This document shows positions 11,589 to 21,578 of a DNA stretch of 64,000 nucleotides, piece by piece. The notes beneath the pieces were generated by a model, which was not told where the DNA came from, searched no databases, and was given only the letters and a program-made list of their open reading frames with translations. Source of the DNA: Leptospirales bacterium (GTDB lineage Bacteria; Spirochaetota; Leptospiria; Leptospirales; Leptonemataceae). The translations under genes and the position numbers were made by a program. Location of the stretch: the NCBI GenBank assembly GCA_016788865.1, contig JAEUSB010000003.1, positions 1-64,000 on the forward strand, written 5' to 3'. Positions within the stretch are counted from its first letter, which is position 1. Each line of letters starts with the position of its first letter.

Positions 11589-11885
11589 AACCCTTCCTGG
11601 TTCCAATAGACTTTAATTTTACTCCCGAATTCCACGAACTCGCTCCCATAACGCCTGAAATGGCAACCAATTCCAGTGCTTTCTTCCTGCGCGTAACGAC
11701 TTTCTTGCTAGCGAGACGTTATGTGATCAGTGTTTCGCTTGCATATTTGTGAAATTCCCTTTTTTGGTTCCTCCAAATAGACAGACCGCATAGAGCCCAT
11801 TGAAAAATGCGGTTCTCGACTTCCTTCCATCAGTCGAATAATTGTTATTGCACGACGGCCACCTCGTTCGTAGGCTCTCGCGTTA

Positions 11886-14800
11886 GTGGAAGCTTCGCCC
11901 AACCTCACCCTCCAGGAGAAATATCGACTGGCAATCGAGTCGCTTATGCGTTTCGATTTTCAAAGACGAGAAGCGGATCTAAGATGGATGCTGGCCGAGT
12001 CCAGAAAACCCCGTATGGGGCTTTCCTGGCTGAAGGAGCAATACTACGCGTTGCTCCGCAAATGTGAAGAGCATCCAGTTCCCTTTCAACTCATCTACGA
12101 CCTTGAGACAATTGCGGCTAGAATCTTCCCAAGAGCGGCGAGAAAATTCTCATTCCTTCCTGAGCCTATCAACGAGTATTTCAAGACTCGCCTGAAATAC
12201 TATGATTCGGATATCAGAAGCCTGGTCGATTCAGAAACCTTCCAAATTAGAGATCTGCTGGCTGTGCTCGGCGCAATGGGTGAGCGGGACGGGAGAAGCA
12301 TGGTTGCAATGTTTCTTGCGCAAATGAGCCAAGGAAAGGTCCACAAATCCCTCGCCGCTCGCCTGGGTTCAGATCAGCTCTCGAGACTAGTCCGTGCGCT
12401 TGATGAAATTCCACTAACCGCCGACGCGGATGATTTGCCAGTCTTGCTCCAGCACGCGGCAGAGATTGACTCCCCTTTCGTTGAAGGCAGTGATACGCCC
12501 GGACTTGACGAAGGCGGCGCATTTGCAACTACGCTGCATGGAAGCGGGCCTGCGAGCGAAGAAGCAGGCCTGTCCGCCGCCAATGTCTATGCAAATCCAT
12601 ATACCGATGATGTCGCGGAGTCACCCACGATGCCTGCTCAGGTGCAGAGTGTTGCGTGGTCGGATGAAGAAATGTCGGTCCCTGACGGGGATGCTCTGGG
12701 GCAAGAGTCGAGTGTAGATGACCAACCGTGGAGTTTAAACGATCCGGAGACGACGCTTGAATCGCGGCACCTGCAAGATCCGCAAGACGTGCAAATCGCC
12801 GACGGGTTTTGGGATTCTCCTGACTCGCCTGCGCGAGAGGCTCCGGGCTCCGGCGATTCTGAGGAGTCCGCTGCTGCCTCACTCACCGACGACGATGTCG
12901 AAAATCTAGGCCGGACAAATGATTTTCTTTCGGGACAGGACGCATATATCGATGCGTATCGTGAGGATTTGCTGGACGATGAAGGAGCGCATCAGCTAGA
13001 AGAAACGTTAGACGATCATAAGTCGCGCGATCTCAGATCGGACGCGGCATACAAGGAATTCCTCCTTGAACAATCCGGGCGCGTAATCACGCGTAAGGAT
13101 CAAATCCTTGGGCTCTCTGGTCTTGGCTCCCGCATCGATCGCGCACTTGAGCAGAGGGAAGAAGAAAATTCCGTCCAACTACTCGCAGAGCTGCACCCGC
13201 TTGCGTTTCTGACAGAGCAAGAACGGCTGCTGCGCGGACTCGATGCAATCGAAAGTCCGCTTGGGAAAATCATGGCTCATCTTTCGGCGATGTATCGGAA
13301 GCTGAACATCCCCGATATGCGCGCATACGTGGACTACTACGCGTCGCAACTCGAAGAGGCCGGGCTCTTTGATTCCTTTCCAACAATTCGTGAACGACTA
13401 CTAAACTATCGCAATAGCCTGGTGGATCCACCACCCGAACTCTTGAAGCAAGTGCACATGGGGCTTCATGAAATTGAGGATTCGCTAAAAGAGGACCATC
13501 GCAAATGCGTTGAGTCGCAAGTGCACTTTCTACACGAATGCCTGGAGAACGAAGTTTTTAGGCGAGTCTGGCCAACGATTGCGGTAATTCTTGAAAATCT
13601 AATCAAGGCTGAGCTCCTCTCTCTGGGTGAAAACATTGAAGTTTCTCCCTGGCGCGACCGCCTCCACGCGGAGGAGCGTCCAAAACCAAGAGACTTTCCC
13701 ACTATTCTTGCCGATGTTGAGCCGGAAAGCTCTGAAGGTATCGCTGCCCTCCTTGCAGAGCATATGAAGGGCTCAGTTCCGGACGGAGCGAGCTCTTCTC
13801 GTCCCAACTTTCTGGCAAATAGATCGAATGATCCGCAAAAAGACGCAACGCGGATGCAAGCTTCGCTGCTCCATCTTTTTTCTCAGGACTCACACGCGGC
13901 CATGGAGCTCTCAGGTGAAATCCTGAACGGAACCGAGTACAGTTCGCTAGAAAGAGAAACGATTTTGCGTGTTTTGCAAAGACAGGAACCGACTCCGGCC
14001 GCCGAGCTATTTCATTTTGATCAATTCGTGCGCTCTGCTCGTGGAGCCGAGGAACAGCGGCAATGCACCGAGTCCTTACGCGGAGGCGTCTCGTCGCATT
14101 TAATCGACGCAAGGATATCATCGATCAATCTGGAGCAGGCGCAGAACGGGTCGATGCAGCGGCTATCCCGGTTCCTTCAAAGCCGTGAGCCCACGGTCAA
14201 GCTCAGAATCTTCCAGGAGATAGCAAAGGACCATCACATTCCGGAAGGGATGAAAACGCTATTTCGCAAGAGTGCGGATGTGAATGAGTTTGAAAACTAT
14301 CTCGAAAGCATTACAACATCGAATCTATCCAGTGCAAACAAGCTAAAGTTGCTCCGCATACTGAAGCAGGTCGCTGTCCATCGTAACTGGCTGACCGCTG
14401 CGTCGGAGGCGCGAATCAATAGTAAGATTCTATTCTATGAGCGCATCTTAGCCGCAGATCAGGTTCGCGAAGCAATCGTCGCAAAACGACATAGCTTTTA
14501 CAGAAGGCACCGCGACGAAATCAGGCAAGCTCTCATGGAAGGAAGAGCGAAATCTATTCGCGCCATACTCAGGAGTCATTCGCCCGATCCCGCTCCATCA
14601 ACGCATTCGCGCAAGGGGACCCTTGACCAGGACGAGATGGAGAAACCAATTGAGGAATCGCATCAACACGGATTTAGCGACGAATTTCTTGAGGATTTGA
14701 TTCAGAACAGGATGCGCGCGGCCAGGTGGTTTACAAGGCTTCCCGAAGGCTCCCGAGAACAACTCCACAAACAGGCAGAACTCCCGGGGAAAGCCCAGGT

Positions 14801-15860
14801 TCTTATCCACCAGATTGAGAAGGACAATGCATTTAAGAAGGCTTTGCGCCATCTAAAGAAACCAGTGGACCAGGCAGTGCTTGAGAAATTGTCCGAGGAA
14901 TTTCCTGAACCGGAATACCAGGCAAGGTTAAAAGAGTTCCGTACTCCCGTCCGCGCACCTTCCGGTGCACCTGCCGCGGCTCCCTCGTCAAAGCCCGGCG
15001 CATCTGGAAAATCTCATGAACAGAACGCGATCCAGATGGATGCCAGTTTTGATCACATTGTGGAAAATATGGTTCGTTCCAGCCAGGACTTCGAAGAACT
15101 TCCTCCGGTATCCATGGAGGATGCTGAGTTGGAACCGTCCCGCGCGGAGTCCGTGAAGCCTGCACAATCAAAGGCACATGTTTCACACGATCGCGTCGCC
15201 ATTTCTGCGCATGCGGCATCGGACGAGGGACGAAACGTGCAAGAGAAACATCCTGGTCACGATCATCACAAGAGTGCGGATCATCACAAGAGTGCGGATC
15301 ATCACAAGAGTGCGGATCATCACCATCACGAAGATCGGGATAGCCAGAGCAGCGGCGTTGACGGATTTACGTCCACACTGGCGCGCGGCTTCAGCAATCT
15401 GTTTTCAAAAGCCAGGCCTGCGTCTCGATCGAACGCGGAAAAACGCGGCGCACATCCACATGGTCCATCGGCAAAGGTGAAAGAAAAGAATTCCGGAGCA
15501 AAGAAAGTACAAAAGGCTGCCGGGGAATTGATGAAAGGTATCAAGGCGTACTCAAAAGGAGAAGTCTATCTGAGCGAGAAAGATCACAAGTCTCTTGAGA
15601 AAGACATGGAAAAGCATCCTGACTCAAAAAGGCTCATGGACGATCATTCCTATCTTTTCAAAGTAGATCATCCGGATCCGGCCCAGTTTCAGCCGCCGAT
15701 CTTTGTAATCATTCCCGAAATGAAAGCACTGAATCACGATCCGTCTAAGAAAAAGGCGGCAATGCAAAAAATCGAACAATCGATGAGCGGGGCACCGGCC
15801 AAGAAGAAGGCACATCTGCAAGCTCTCCTCACATTCATGGAGCGCTACAAGACTAAGTAG
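11886..15860 (+). CDS. Giant hydrophilic, mostly helical protein with His-rich repeat (1324 aa)
   Basis: No signal peptide or membrane segment, so cytoplasmic. The start is a GTG, and the region before it holds no better site. Residues 1-200 are helical and Arg/Leu-rich. About 210-360 is acidic, Ser/Pro/Asp-rich and probably disordered. About 360-1010 is long charged helices with Leu/Glu/Arg periodicity. Around residues 1126-1146 a DHHKSA hexapeptide occurs three times and runs into DHHHH, a metal-binding-like segment. The last 180 residues are very Lys-rich with a small globular-looking end (PPIFVIIPEM). No family recognised. It might be a scaffold or a metal- or nucleic-acid-associated protein, but nothing in the sequence settles this. 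Confidence 0.8.
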   Translation: MEASPNLTLQEKYRLAIESLMRFDFQRREADLRWMLAESRKPRMGLSWLKEQYYALLRKCEEHPVPFQLIYDLETIAARIFPRAARKFSFLPEPINEYFKTRLKYYDSDIRSLVDSETFQIRDLLAVLGAMGERDGRSMVAMFLAQMSQGKVHKSLAARLGSDQLSRLVRALDEIPLTADADDLPVLLQHAAEIDSPFVEGSDTPGLDEGGAFATTLHGSGPASEEAGLSAANVYANPYTDDVAESPTMPAQVQSVAWSDEEMSVPDGDALGQESSVDDQPWSLNDPETTLESRHLQDPQDVQIADGFWDSPDSPAREAPGSGDSEESAAASLTDDDVENLGRTNDFLSGQDAYIDAYREDLLDDEGAHQLEETLDDHKSRDLRSDAAYKEFLLEQSGRVITRKDQILGLSGLGSRIDRALEQREEENSVQLLAELHPLAFLTEQERLLRGLDAIESPLGKIMAHLSAMYRKLNIPDMRAYVDYYASQLEEAGLFDSFPTIRERLLNYRNSLVDPPPELLKQVHMGLHEIEDSLKEDHRKCVESQVHFLHECLENEVFRRVWPTIAVILENLIKAELLSLGENIEVSPWRDRLHAEERPKPRDFPTILADVEPESSEGIAALLAEHMKGSVPDGASSSRPNFLANRSNDPQKDATRMQASLLHLFSQDSHAAMELSGEILNGTEYSSLERETILRVLQRQEPTPAAELFHFDQFVRSARGAEEQRQCTESLRGGVSSHLIDARISSINLEQAQNGSMQRLSRFLQSREPTVKLRIFQEIAKDHHIPEGMKTLFRKSADVNEFENYLESITTSNLSSANKLKLLRILKQVAVHRNWLTAASEARINSKILFYERILAADQVREAIVAKRHSFYRRHRDEIRQALMEGRAKSIRAILRSHSPDPAPSTHSRKGTLDQDEMEKPIEESHQHGFSDEFLEDLIQNRMRAARWFTRLPEGSREQLHKQAELPGKAQVLIHQIEKDNAFKKALRHLKKPVDQAVLEKLSEEFPEPEYQARLKEFRTPVRAPSGAPAAAPSSKPGASGKSHEQNAIQMDASFDHIVENMVRSSQDFEELPPVSMEDAELEPSRAESVKPAQSKAHVSHDRVAISAHAASDEGRNVQEKHPGHDHHKSADHHKSADHHKSADHHHHEDRDSQSSGVDGFTSTLARGFSNLFSKARPASRSNAEKRGAHPHGPSAKVKEKNSGAKKVQKAAGELMKGIKAYSKGEVYLSEKDHKSLEKDMEKHPDSKRLMDDHSYLFKVDHPDPAQFQPPIFVIIPEMKALNHDPSKKKAAMQKIEQSMSGAPAKKKAHLQALLTFMERYKTK
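15261..15314 (+). repeat. Three perfect 18-base tandem repeats (His-rich coding repeat)
   Basis: The 18-base unit GATCATCACAAGAGTGCG occurs three times without a mismatch, then a truncated fourth copy begins at 15315. It lies in frame inside the giant protein gene and encodes DHHKSA three times. Identical synonymous codons in all copies point to recent slippage expansion. Confidence 0.95.
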
Positions 15861-15903
15861 TCAGGTATTGTCGGAACATCAGACTTGTGAATATTTGCCA
15901 ACG

Positions 15904-15925
15904 AGCCCGCCCCGTGAGGTGGGCT
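15904..15925. terminator. Possible shared terminator hairpin between convergent genes
   Basis: AGCCCGCC (15904-15911) pairs with GGTGGGCT (15918-15925), with one G-T pair and a six-base loop, between two genes that converge here. It lacks a clear T tract on either side, so the call is weak. Confidence 0.35.
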
Positions 15926-15941
15926 ATTGTGCGCTAGACGA

Positions 15942-16304
15942 TTAGAAGATTTTGCTGAAGACCTTGATAATCTGAACGGAGAATGAGTTGGAGGGCGCTG
16001 TTTCCTTGCACTGCTTCTTTTCCCGAACAGTGGCGCCACCTTTCAGGCCTACCATTACTGTGCATTTTCCTCTGGCTCCTGCCGGTTCCTTGACTGTGTT
16101 ATCATTCAGCTGGATTTCTACCTGGACGCTGTGATCAGTACTCCGGTTACTTTTGAGTGTGACATCAAACGTTTTGAAGCCCGGGATTTCATCGGCCAGG
16201 GGGCTTACTGTGACCTCGATTCCATCTTCCGTTGCTCGCTGTGGTTCTGCCCAAACCAGTGCGGGAATTACAAGGGCTAGAAAGGCTATTGTTCTGAGTT
16301 TCAT
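15942..16304 (-). CDS. Small exported protein (120 aa)
   Basis: A strong GGAGGAGA ribosome-binding site sits 4 bases before the ATG. The product begins with a typical Sec signal peptide (MKLR, hydrophobic core, VWA before the likely cleavage), leaving a roughly 100-residue mature periplasmic protein. The mature part is beta-rich with alternating polar and hydrophobic residues and one Cys pair (GKCTV and KQCKE) that could form a disulfide. No lipobox and no recognised family. It is divergent from the propeller protein at 16515, with about 210 bases of shared upstream DNA. Confidence 0.72.
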   Translation of the reverse strand: MKLRTIAFLALVIPALVWAEPQRATEDGIEVTVSPLADEIPGFKTFDVTLKSNRSTDHSVQVEIQLNDNTVKEPAGARGKCTVMVGLKGGATVREKKQCKETAPSNSFSVQIIKVFSKIF

Positions 16305-16514
16305 GAAATCTCCTCCATACTTTTACTATGCCTGTTAGATGCCAGAACAGCAGGGTGTGGCTATCCTTTTTCTACAGACTGAAAGAAAAGGATCATTGTA
16401 GCAATGGGATGACTCCTGTCGAACCGTCCGCCGAGCTTCCCATGGATCCTGAAGCTTGTTTTAGACCTCGGAAAAATAGTTGTGCTCTTTCTTTTGGAAT
16501 GTCTCTAATAGCTC

Positions 16515-18086
16515 ATGAGACGATTCGTCCCGTTCTTTTGTCTGTTCCTGGTTTCGGCAAAGTTCCCCGTGTTCGATGCTCTGGAGTTTCGTCCCCAGGG
16601 CGAAGCCTGGGGAGTCGTACATTCCATTTTCCTGGAAGACTTTTCCCTCACATCAGCCAGGTACACTCCGGATGGAAACGCAGTAATCGCCGGAAGTGAT
16701 TATGGACACCTCATTCTTGCTGACATCAACACGGGAAAAATTCGCTGGAAGGTGAGGCCTTTTCCGGAAAGCAAGAACGAAATTTTTGTGACCGATGTGG
16801 ATCCAAGCGGAACGAAGTTTCTTACCATCACCTCTATTGGCGCAAGAGAAGATCATTTTACTTTGAATATTCATCAAACCTCAGACGGCAAGATCATCCA
16901 GTCAATTGCCGAGGAATCATATTTCTATCACAAGGACCATCAATATGTAGTGGATAATCGCAAACCAGATCCCGCAAAAGTACAGGAGATTGAAGCAGAG
17001 GAAGGATCTCGGTACTGGATCATGCGGCCAATGGGGGCAAGGTCTGCGCATGGGGGCCGCCACATCCTTTCCAGGTGGAAGAATGCGAGGGAGGACTTCG
17101 GACTATTTGACGTGAGCTTTCGCCTTCATGACGTGCAGACGTCTCGGAGATTGTGGCACTACCAGCTCAGACCAGATAAGGTCACATTCGACGATGGACA
17201 GCCCGGTGGATGGCAGATAACGTTGCCAACAGCACCTATTGCAGAGCTGAAAGACGGAACGTACATATATGGGAACCCGCACGCCAGGTTACACATTCTG
17301 GACGAGGGTCTCATCAAGAAGAATGAACCTATTGCAAACATCATGGAAAAAACAACCCCTCCGGTGTTCGCCATTCCTCTGAGTGTCCACAAAGGGTTTA
17401 CTGATATGGCGATGTCAATCTGTGACATTCAGCAATCGCCCGATGGTCAAACTGTCTACGTTGTTGCGGGGACGGGTGGCAATCGCCAGACGTACGCGTT
17501 CGATCTGAAAACAAAAAAGGAAACCTGGCATAGTCACGAGTACGACGTAGGGATGGCTACTGTGAATCCTGGCGGCACAATGCTCGCCACGGGCTACCTG
17601 AGTGGTGGCGGCAGTCGCGTTCACCTAATTGATTTGCAATCCATGAAACACGTCTATTCAGGCCCGCGTTTCGGAACCATGACAACCAATAGTGTTCAGT
17701 GGAATCCGGTGTACGCAGAGGCCCTTGTTGTGCGCGGGAACATGGTTGTGTTCCTACGCAAGCTACAGCTTAGACGAATTCAGATCGGCGACTCCTGGAA
17801 AGCTGCCGGGTTTTACGTTAGAAGGGGCGTGTCATTTTACGCATTCGGAAAAGGTGAGATCAACGTTTCCACGCTGAATAAACCGGAATCTGAACGCTGG
17901 TCCAGAGGGGAGACGGATGAGTTGTTCTTTGGAGAGTCTGATGGAAGAATCGATCTGGCGCGCGATGCAGACCTGGAAGGCGAGGTGTACTTACAGGGCG
18001 ATCCGGCAACGTGGGAAATATACGGAGGATTGTCTGCTGAAGAATTCGAATCAGTCGCGCGTGTCCGCTCGCGGAAATGGAAATGA
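16515..18086 (+). CDS. Exported WD40/PQQ-like beta-propeller protein (523 aa)
   Basis: An N-terminal hydrophobic signal sequence (MRRFVPFF to about residue 22) precedes repeating blade-like units: SARYTPDGNAVIAGSDYGH, VTDVDPSGTKFL, ICDIQQSPDGQTVYVVAG and ATVNPGGTMLATGYLSG. Each has the DG or G turn and the hydrophobic strand typical of WD40/PQQ-like propellers. About seven blades would fit its length. No catalytic motif is seen, so a binding or scaffold role in the periplasm or at the surface is inferred. The ATG has only a weak ribosome-binding site. It is one of four propeller genes between 16 and 31 kb. Confidence 0.75.
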   Translation: MRRFVPFFCLFLVSAKFPVFDALEFRPQGEAWGVVHSIFLEDFSLTSARYTPDGNAVIAGSDYGHLILADINTGKIRWKVRPFPESKNEIFVTDVDPSGTKFLTITSIGAREDHFTLNIHQTSDGKIIQSIAEESYFYHKDHQYVVDNRKPDPAKVQEIEAEEGSRYWIMRPMGARSAHGGRHILSRWKNAREDFGLFDVSFRLHDVQTSRRLWHYQLRPDKVTFDDGQPGGWQITLPTAPIAELKDGTYIYGNPHARLHILDEGLIKKNEPIANIMEKTTPPVFAIPLSVHKGFTDMAMSICDIQQSPDGQTVYVVAGTGGNRQTYAFDLKTKKETWHSHEYDVGMATVNPGGTMLATGYLSGGGSRVHLIDLQSMKHVYSGPRFGTMTTNSVQWNPVYAEALVVRGNMVVFLRKLQLRRIQIGDSWKAAGFYVRRGVSFYAFGKGEINVSTLNKPESERWSRGETDELFFGESDGRIDLARDADLEGEVYLQGDPATWEIYGGLSAEEFESVARVRSRKWK

Positions 18087-18120
18087 TTCGTGCGTAGCTC
18101 CGTAGTAGTCTGACCGACGT

Positions 18121-18322
18121 TCACAGTTTATTCAGGTAGCTGCTCTGAATAATGCCGGAGCACAGCCGTCCCGTTAGAATGCGGGTCAATCTCTGCAAAG
18201 GTTGTGGCGTTATGCGACGCCATGTAGATCTTACCGTCGGGACCCAGGATGCTTCCCGCGTAACCCGCCGTTGCCGAAAGGATAGCCACGGAATTGGTGG
18301 TAGTATCCACGACTGCAATCAC
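18121..18322 (-). pseudogene. Fragment of a beta-propeller protein gene
   Basis: A 64-codon minus-strand frame encodes VVDTTTNSVAILSATAGYAG, a GPDGKIYMASHNATTFAEIDP segment split over two strands, and a terminal SNGTAV. This is about one and a half blades of the Leptospira-type GPDGKIY propeller repeat. A TGA stop lies four codons before the GTG, and there is no ribosome-binding site, signal peptide or further blades on either side. I read it as the remnant of a decayed gene. A functional 64-residue protein is less likely. Confidence 0.55.
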
Positions 18323-18662
18323 GTTCGTCTGTCATCAGCCTTAGCAACACAGCCTGTCTTCTTTTCACTTGTAAGGAAAAGTAAATCAATAAAAGTTAAT
18401 AATACTTACTAATTGCCCGCCCGTAAAGGTTGTCCCTCGAGCCCCTGGGTCTGCGCCGCAGGACGAACAGAGGCCTAAATCTATTACAGGGAAACGAGCG
18501 CTTGTTGGGCGCCGGGAAGCCATGGAAAAAAGTGGCAGCACAGGTATGCACTGGCGGCTTTGACGCAGTCATCTGGGCCTGTTTTTTTCGCTTACCCGCA
18601 TCCGGCGAAGGTTAAGTTTGGAAATTATTGAGACAAACGGAGCATGGATTCGTAGAGTAGTT
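18323..18662 (+). other. Intergenic region, 340 bases
   Basis: An A+T-rich patch (about 18365-18412) may hold a promoter, and GGGCCTGTTTTTTTCGC near 18580 ends in a T run without a convincing stem. No gene visible. Confidence 0.4.
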
Positions 18663-20669
18663 ATGATGAAGAGTGTTTGTTCTTTGATTCCAGTCATTTT
18701 GCTCACGGCGCAGTGCTGGGTCATGGGAACCGGAGGCGATGCTGGCGGAGACGGTAAAGGGGACTCGATGCTGAAAATGCTGGGGCTTACCGCTGCATTT
18801 TCGATTCGGGATGTGGCCACCAACTCGCAAGGTAGCGGGATCGCCAATGAATCAACGACGCTCCAGCTAGCGCCGGTAAATTTGATAGGAGCGGACCGAG
18901 TAAACCCTGTCGTAACCATTGGAGCGGACGATACTAACCTCTACCTGGGCACCAGTCATTCGATTGTCGCGTACAATAGGGCGACCGGTACGAACACCTG
19001 GCTGGGCGGGGGCACAGCACAGTCCGAAAGTATCTTTCGCTATCCACAGGATTTTGCCTGGGACAATGGTTACTTGTATTTCGGCGGCGGCGGTCAAATC
19101 CAGCGTCTCTTCACCGGGAGCGATGGGAAGGGGGCGATCGAGACGGCCGTGCCCTACTCCCAGATCGGCGGGTCTAACGGCGTCCGGGGACTTTCAACGA
19201 ACAGCAGGACTGCTTTCTGGGTTGCTTACAATGGGAGTTACGATATAGTCATGGCGCGGAGTTTGACGCAAGCGGGGCCGCCTCAATCGTTACTGACCAT
19301 TCCGAATGAGGTCACCATCCGCGCCAGCGAGTCTGCGTTATACGTAATGGTTCTGCCACGGCCGGGTAATGGGGCCGTTTTGCGCTATGATCTGGCTACT
19401 GGGACGATCACAGTTATCCAGGCCGGTCTTTCACTTGCCCCTTACTACCGAATTCCAAACGCCATCTCGGGTGGGCGATTCTTTTGGGCGAGCGGTAGCA
19501 ATATCTACTCGGTCTCGCATACTGCGACGGTCCCGGAGTTGGTTGCTGCCGGAATTCCTAATGTCAGGGAAATTTCAGTGGAGGGAAACCAACTGCTTGC
19601 GCTGCAGTATGAATACGCATCTAGTCCTAGCAAGATATTCAGGGTGGATTTGCCCACGGGAGTTGTGACTCAGGCGGCGTCTGGTGCAGGTCACGGAGCC
19701 TTGCGTACGGTTCTACGACATGGTGGTGTCTCGTACTGGGCTACACCATGGGCCCTGTACAAGCTCAATTCAGACGGATCTACAAGCGCGTTGTATTCAC
19801 AAGATCCCGTCTCGAGTTCAACTCCCATTGGAGCAACAGGCGATGCCACGCTGATCGGGGTCGGTGATCGAATAATTCTAGCTTTCGGCAGTTCAAGCCA
19901 TTTGCTTTCACATGACATTACGACTGGCGTGAACAACATAATTGAACCAGCCTCTCTGAGGTGCGGTCGGGATTGCTTGTCAACGGATGGTACCTGGATC
20001 TATGCCGGGTCGGGTGCAGGTATTTACAGAATCCCCTCCGACCTTCGCCTGAGAAGTGCGGACCAGGTCACCCAGGGGCCGGTAAGTTCTCACCAATGGC
20101 TAATCGATGGGGATTCAATTTATTGGTCTGGCCGCGACGGGGCCAATCCAGACGGAATTTTCCGAGCAGGAAAGGACGGTTCTGCGCGGCAGCAGCTCTT
20201 CGCCGGTCCACATCGTGGCCTTATTCTTTACAATGATCGTCTCTATTTCACCTGCAATAGTTGCACAACGGTACCCGGTTGGGTCATCGCATCCATTCCG
20301 AAAGAGGGCGGGGCAGTAATTCCGGAAGTCGGTCTGGGCCTGGAACCGGGCAAGCTCGTGCGGAAGGGAGACATATTTTATATCACGGATAGGCTGGCTG
20401 GAACACCCTGGCTTCTCTTCGCGTTAAATATGCCTTTGCAGCAAGCTGCAGTCGTTGGCGAAGTTGGAGGCAACGACTATGACTTGAGTGTGTCGGATAA
20501 ATACGTCTACGCTATCTCTTCCGGTTGGACTATGCGATTCAAAACTAAGGCATGGGATTCCTATTCGTCGCGTCAAACCATCCCAATTAGTTCCAATGCA
20601 ATTCACTTCAGCGGTAACTCCCTTTACTGGTGGGACTCAACCAAAGGCCTGCAGAAAATCGACGAGTAG
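18663..20669 (+). CDS. Beta-propeller lipoprotein (668 aa)
   Basis: The signal peptide MMKSVCSLIPVILLTAQC ends in a lipobox (LTAQC), so the ATG at 18663 is preferred over the upstream TTG at 18618. After a Gly-rich linker the chain is a long run of irregular propeller blades with recurring DDTNLYLGTSHSIVAYN-, DGDSIYWSGRDG- and NDRLYFTCNSC-like strands that end in hydrophobic-aromatic turns. The pattern Y-F/W-x-x-x-G-x-I-x-R/K resembles the DUF5050/PQQ-like propellers of surface lipoproteins. No active site is apparent. Probably surface- or periplasm-exposed and concerned with binding. Confidence 0.8.
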   Translation: MMKSVCSLIPVILLTAQCWVMGTGGDAGGDGKGDSMLKMLGLTAAFSIRDVATNSQGSGIANESTTLQLAPVNLIGADRVNPVVTIGADDTNLYLGTSHSIVAYNRATGTNTWLGGGTAQSESIFRYPQDFAWDNGYLYFGGGGQIQRLFTGSDGKGAIETAVPYSQIGGSNGVRGLSTNSRTAFWVAYNGSYDIVMARSLTQAGPPQSLLTIPNEVTIRASESALYVMVLPRPGNGAVLRYDLATGTITVIQAGLSLAPYYRIPNAISGGRFFWASGSNIYSVSHTATVPELVAAGIPNVREISVEGNQLLALQYEYASSPSKIFRVDLPTGVVTQAASGAGHGALRTVLRHGGVSYWATPWALYKLNSDGSTSALYSQDPVSSSTPIGATGDATLIGVGDRIILAFGSSSHLLSHDITTGVNNIIEPASLRCGRDCLSTDGTWIYAGSGAGIYRIPSDLRLRSADQVTQGPVSSHQWLIDGDSIYWSGRDGANPDGIFRAGKDGSARQQLFAGPHRGLILYNDRLYFTCNSCTTVPGWVIASIPKEGGAVIPEVGLGLEPGKLVRKGDIFYITDRLAGTPWLLFALNMPLQQAAVVGEVGGNDYDLSVSDKYVYAISSGWTMRFKTKAWDSYSSRQTIPISSNAIHFSGNSLYWWDSTKGLQKIDE

Positions 20670-20676
20670 TTCCGTC

Positions 20677-20740
20677 TCGGGAGTGCCTGGCTAAGCGCTA
20701 CGGAGGCCAGCTGCTTTCTCCCCAAGGAATCCACTCCCGA
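20677..20740 (+). other. Nested inverted repeat downstream of propeller gene
   Basis: Outer 9-bp perfect stem TCGGGAGTG (20677-20685) / CACTCCCGA (20732-20740) encloses an inner stem CTGGC (20687-20691) / GCCAG (20706-20710). It starts 7 bases after the stop codon. A CTTTTTATTTA stretch follows about 30 bases later. It could stabilise the 3' end of the message or form part of an unusual terminator. Confidence 0.4.
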
Positions 20741-20795
20741 TAACGAGACTGGATTCGGCGTGACATCTTTTTATTTAACGTGAAAATCGACTTTC

Positions 20796-21506
20796 ATGAA
20801 AGCAGTTCTGGGTCTTGGTTTTGTTTTTGTAAGTGTTTGCAGCATCCATGCGCAGATCAACGCCATAACCTCAACCGGTGACCAGGTAATTCTCCACGAG
20901 AATGGAACGTGGAACTATGTAAAGGAATCGGATGCAGCGCCCCGGCAAATTGAAACCAATCCAAATCCGTTTGTTGCGGACAAGGCATCATCATTCCTGG
21001 TCCGGAGTCGCAAGGTAAACACAGGCGTCTGGATCGATCCAAAAGTATGGACATTCTCAAAGGGCAAGCCGGGAACAGCGCAGGAATTTTCTTTTAAGAA
21101 AGGAAGCGATGATCTCTACGCGCTTATGATCTCAGAGGAGATATCTGTTCCGCTCAGCACGCTGAAGGAGCTTGCGCTTGACAATGCTCGCAAAGCAGCC
21201 CCGGACATCAGAATCGTAAAGCAGGAATACAGAACGGTGAACCAGAAGCGGGTCCTTTACATGCAGATGACAGGGACTCTGAGAGGTGTTCGATTCGTGT
21301 ATCATGGCTATTACTTTTCAAACGCTCGAGGAACAATTCAACTTCTGGCCTATACGAGCGAGCGGCTCGGTGAGCGATTTACGTCAGAAATAGAAACATT
21401 CCTGAACGGATTTGTCGAACTCGACGCAACAACGGAGTCGGACACAGATCGGACCACACACCTGACTCTGGATCGCGGCTCAACTGCTCTGCGCGCGATT
21501 CGATAA
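20796..21506 (+). CDS. Exported protein with N-terminal HENGTW-type domain (236 aa)
   Basis: A Sec signal peptide (MKAVLGLGFVFVSVCSIHA) precedes the short motif TGDQVILHENGTWNYV, a small beta domain found near the N-terminus of many exported proteins. Residues about 70-210 form an alpha/beta domain ending GYYFSNARGTIQLLAYTSER and a helix with ETFLNGFVEL, which looks like the PsbP/Mog1-type fold of DUF1795 proteins (weak inference). No lipobox. Probably periplasmic, function unknown. It is separated from the flanking propeller genes by about 70-125 bases. Confidence 0.7.
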   Translation: MKAVLGLGFVFVSVCSIHAQINAITSTGDQVILHENGTWNYVKESDAAPRQIETNPNPFVADKASSFLVRSRKVNTGVWIDPKVWTFSKGKPGTAQEFSFKKGSDDLYALMISEEISVPLSTLKELALDNARKAAPDIRIVKQEYRTVNQKRVLYMQMTGTLRGVRFVYHGYYFSNARGTIQLLAYTSERLGERFTSEIETFLNGFVELDATTESDTDRTTHLTLDRGSTALRAIR

Positions 21507-21578
21507 GTCCAACCTGCTTTCTTCGGGTTTCATTTAGGATAGCTTGCAAATCAAAGGCTTGTCGGCTGAGGAGGTTCA

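Noticed and set aside
15261-15320. CRISPR-like repeats
   Set aside because: The repeats are 18 bases, directly adjacent, in frame and inside a coding region; there are no spacers.
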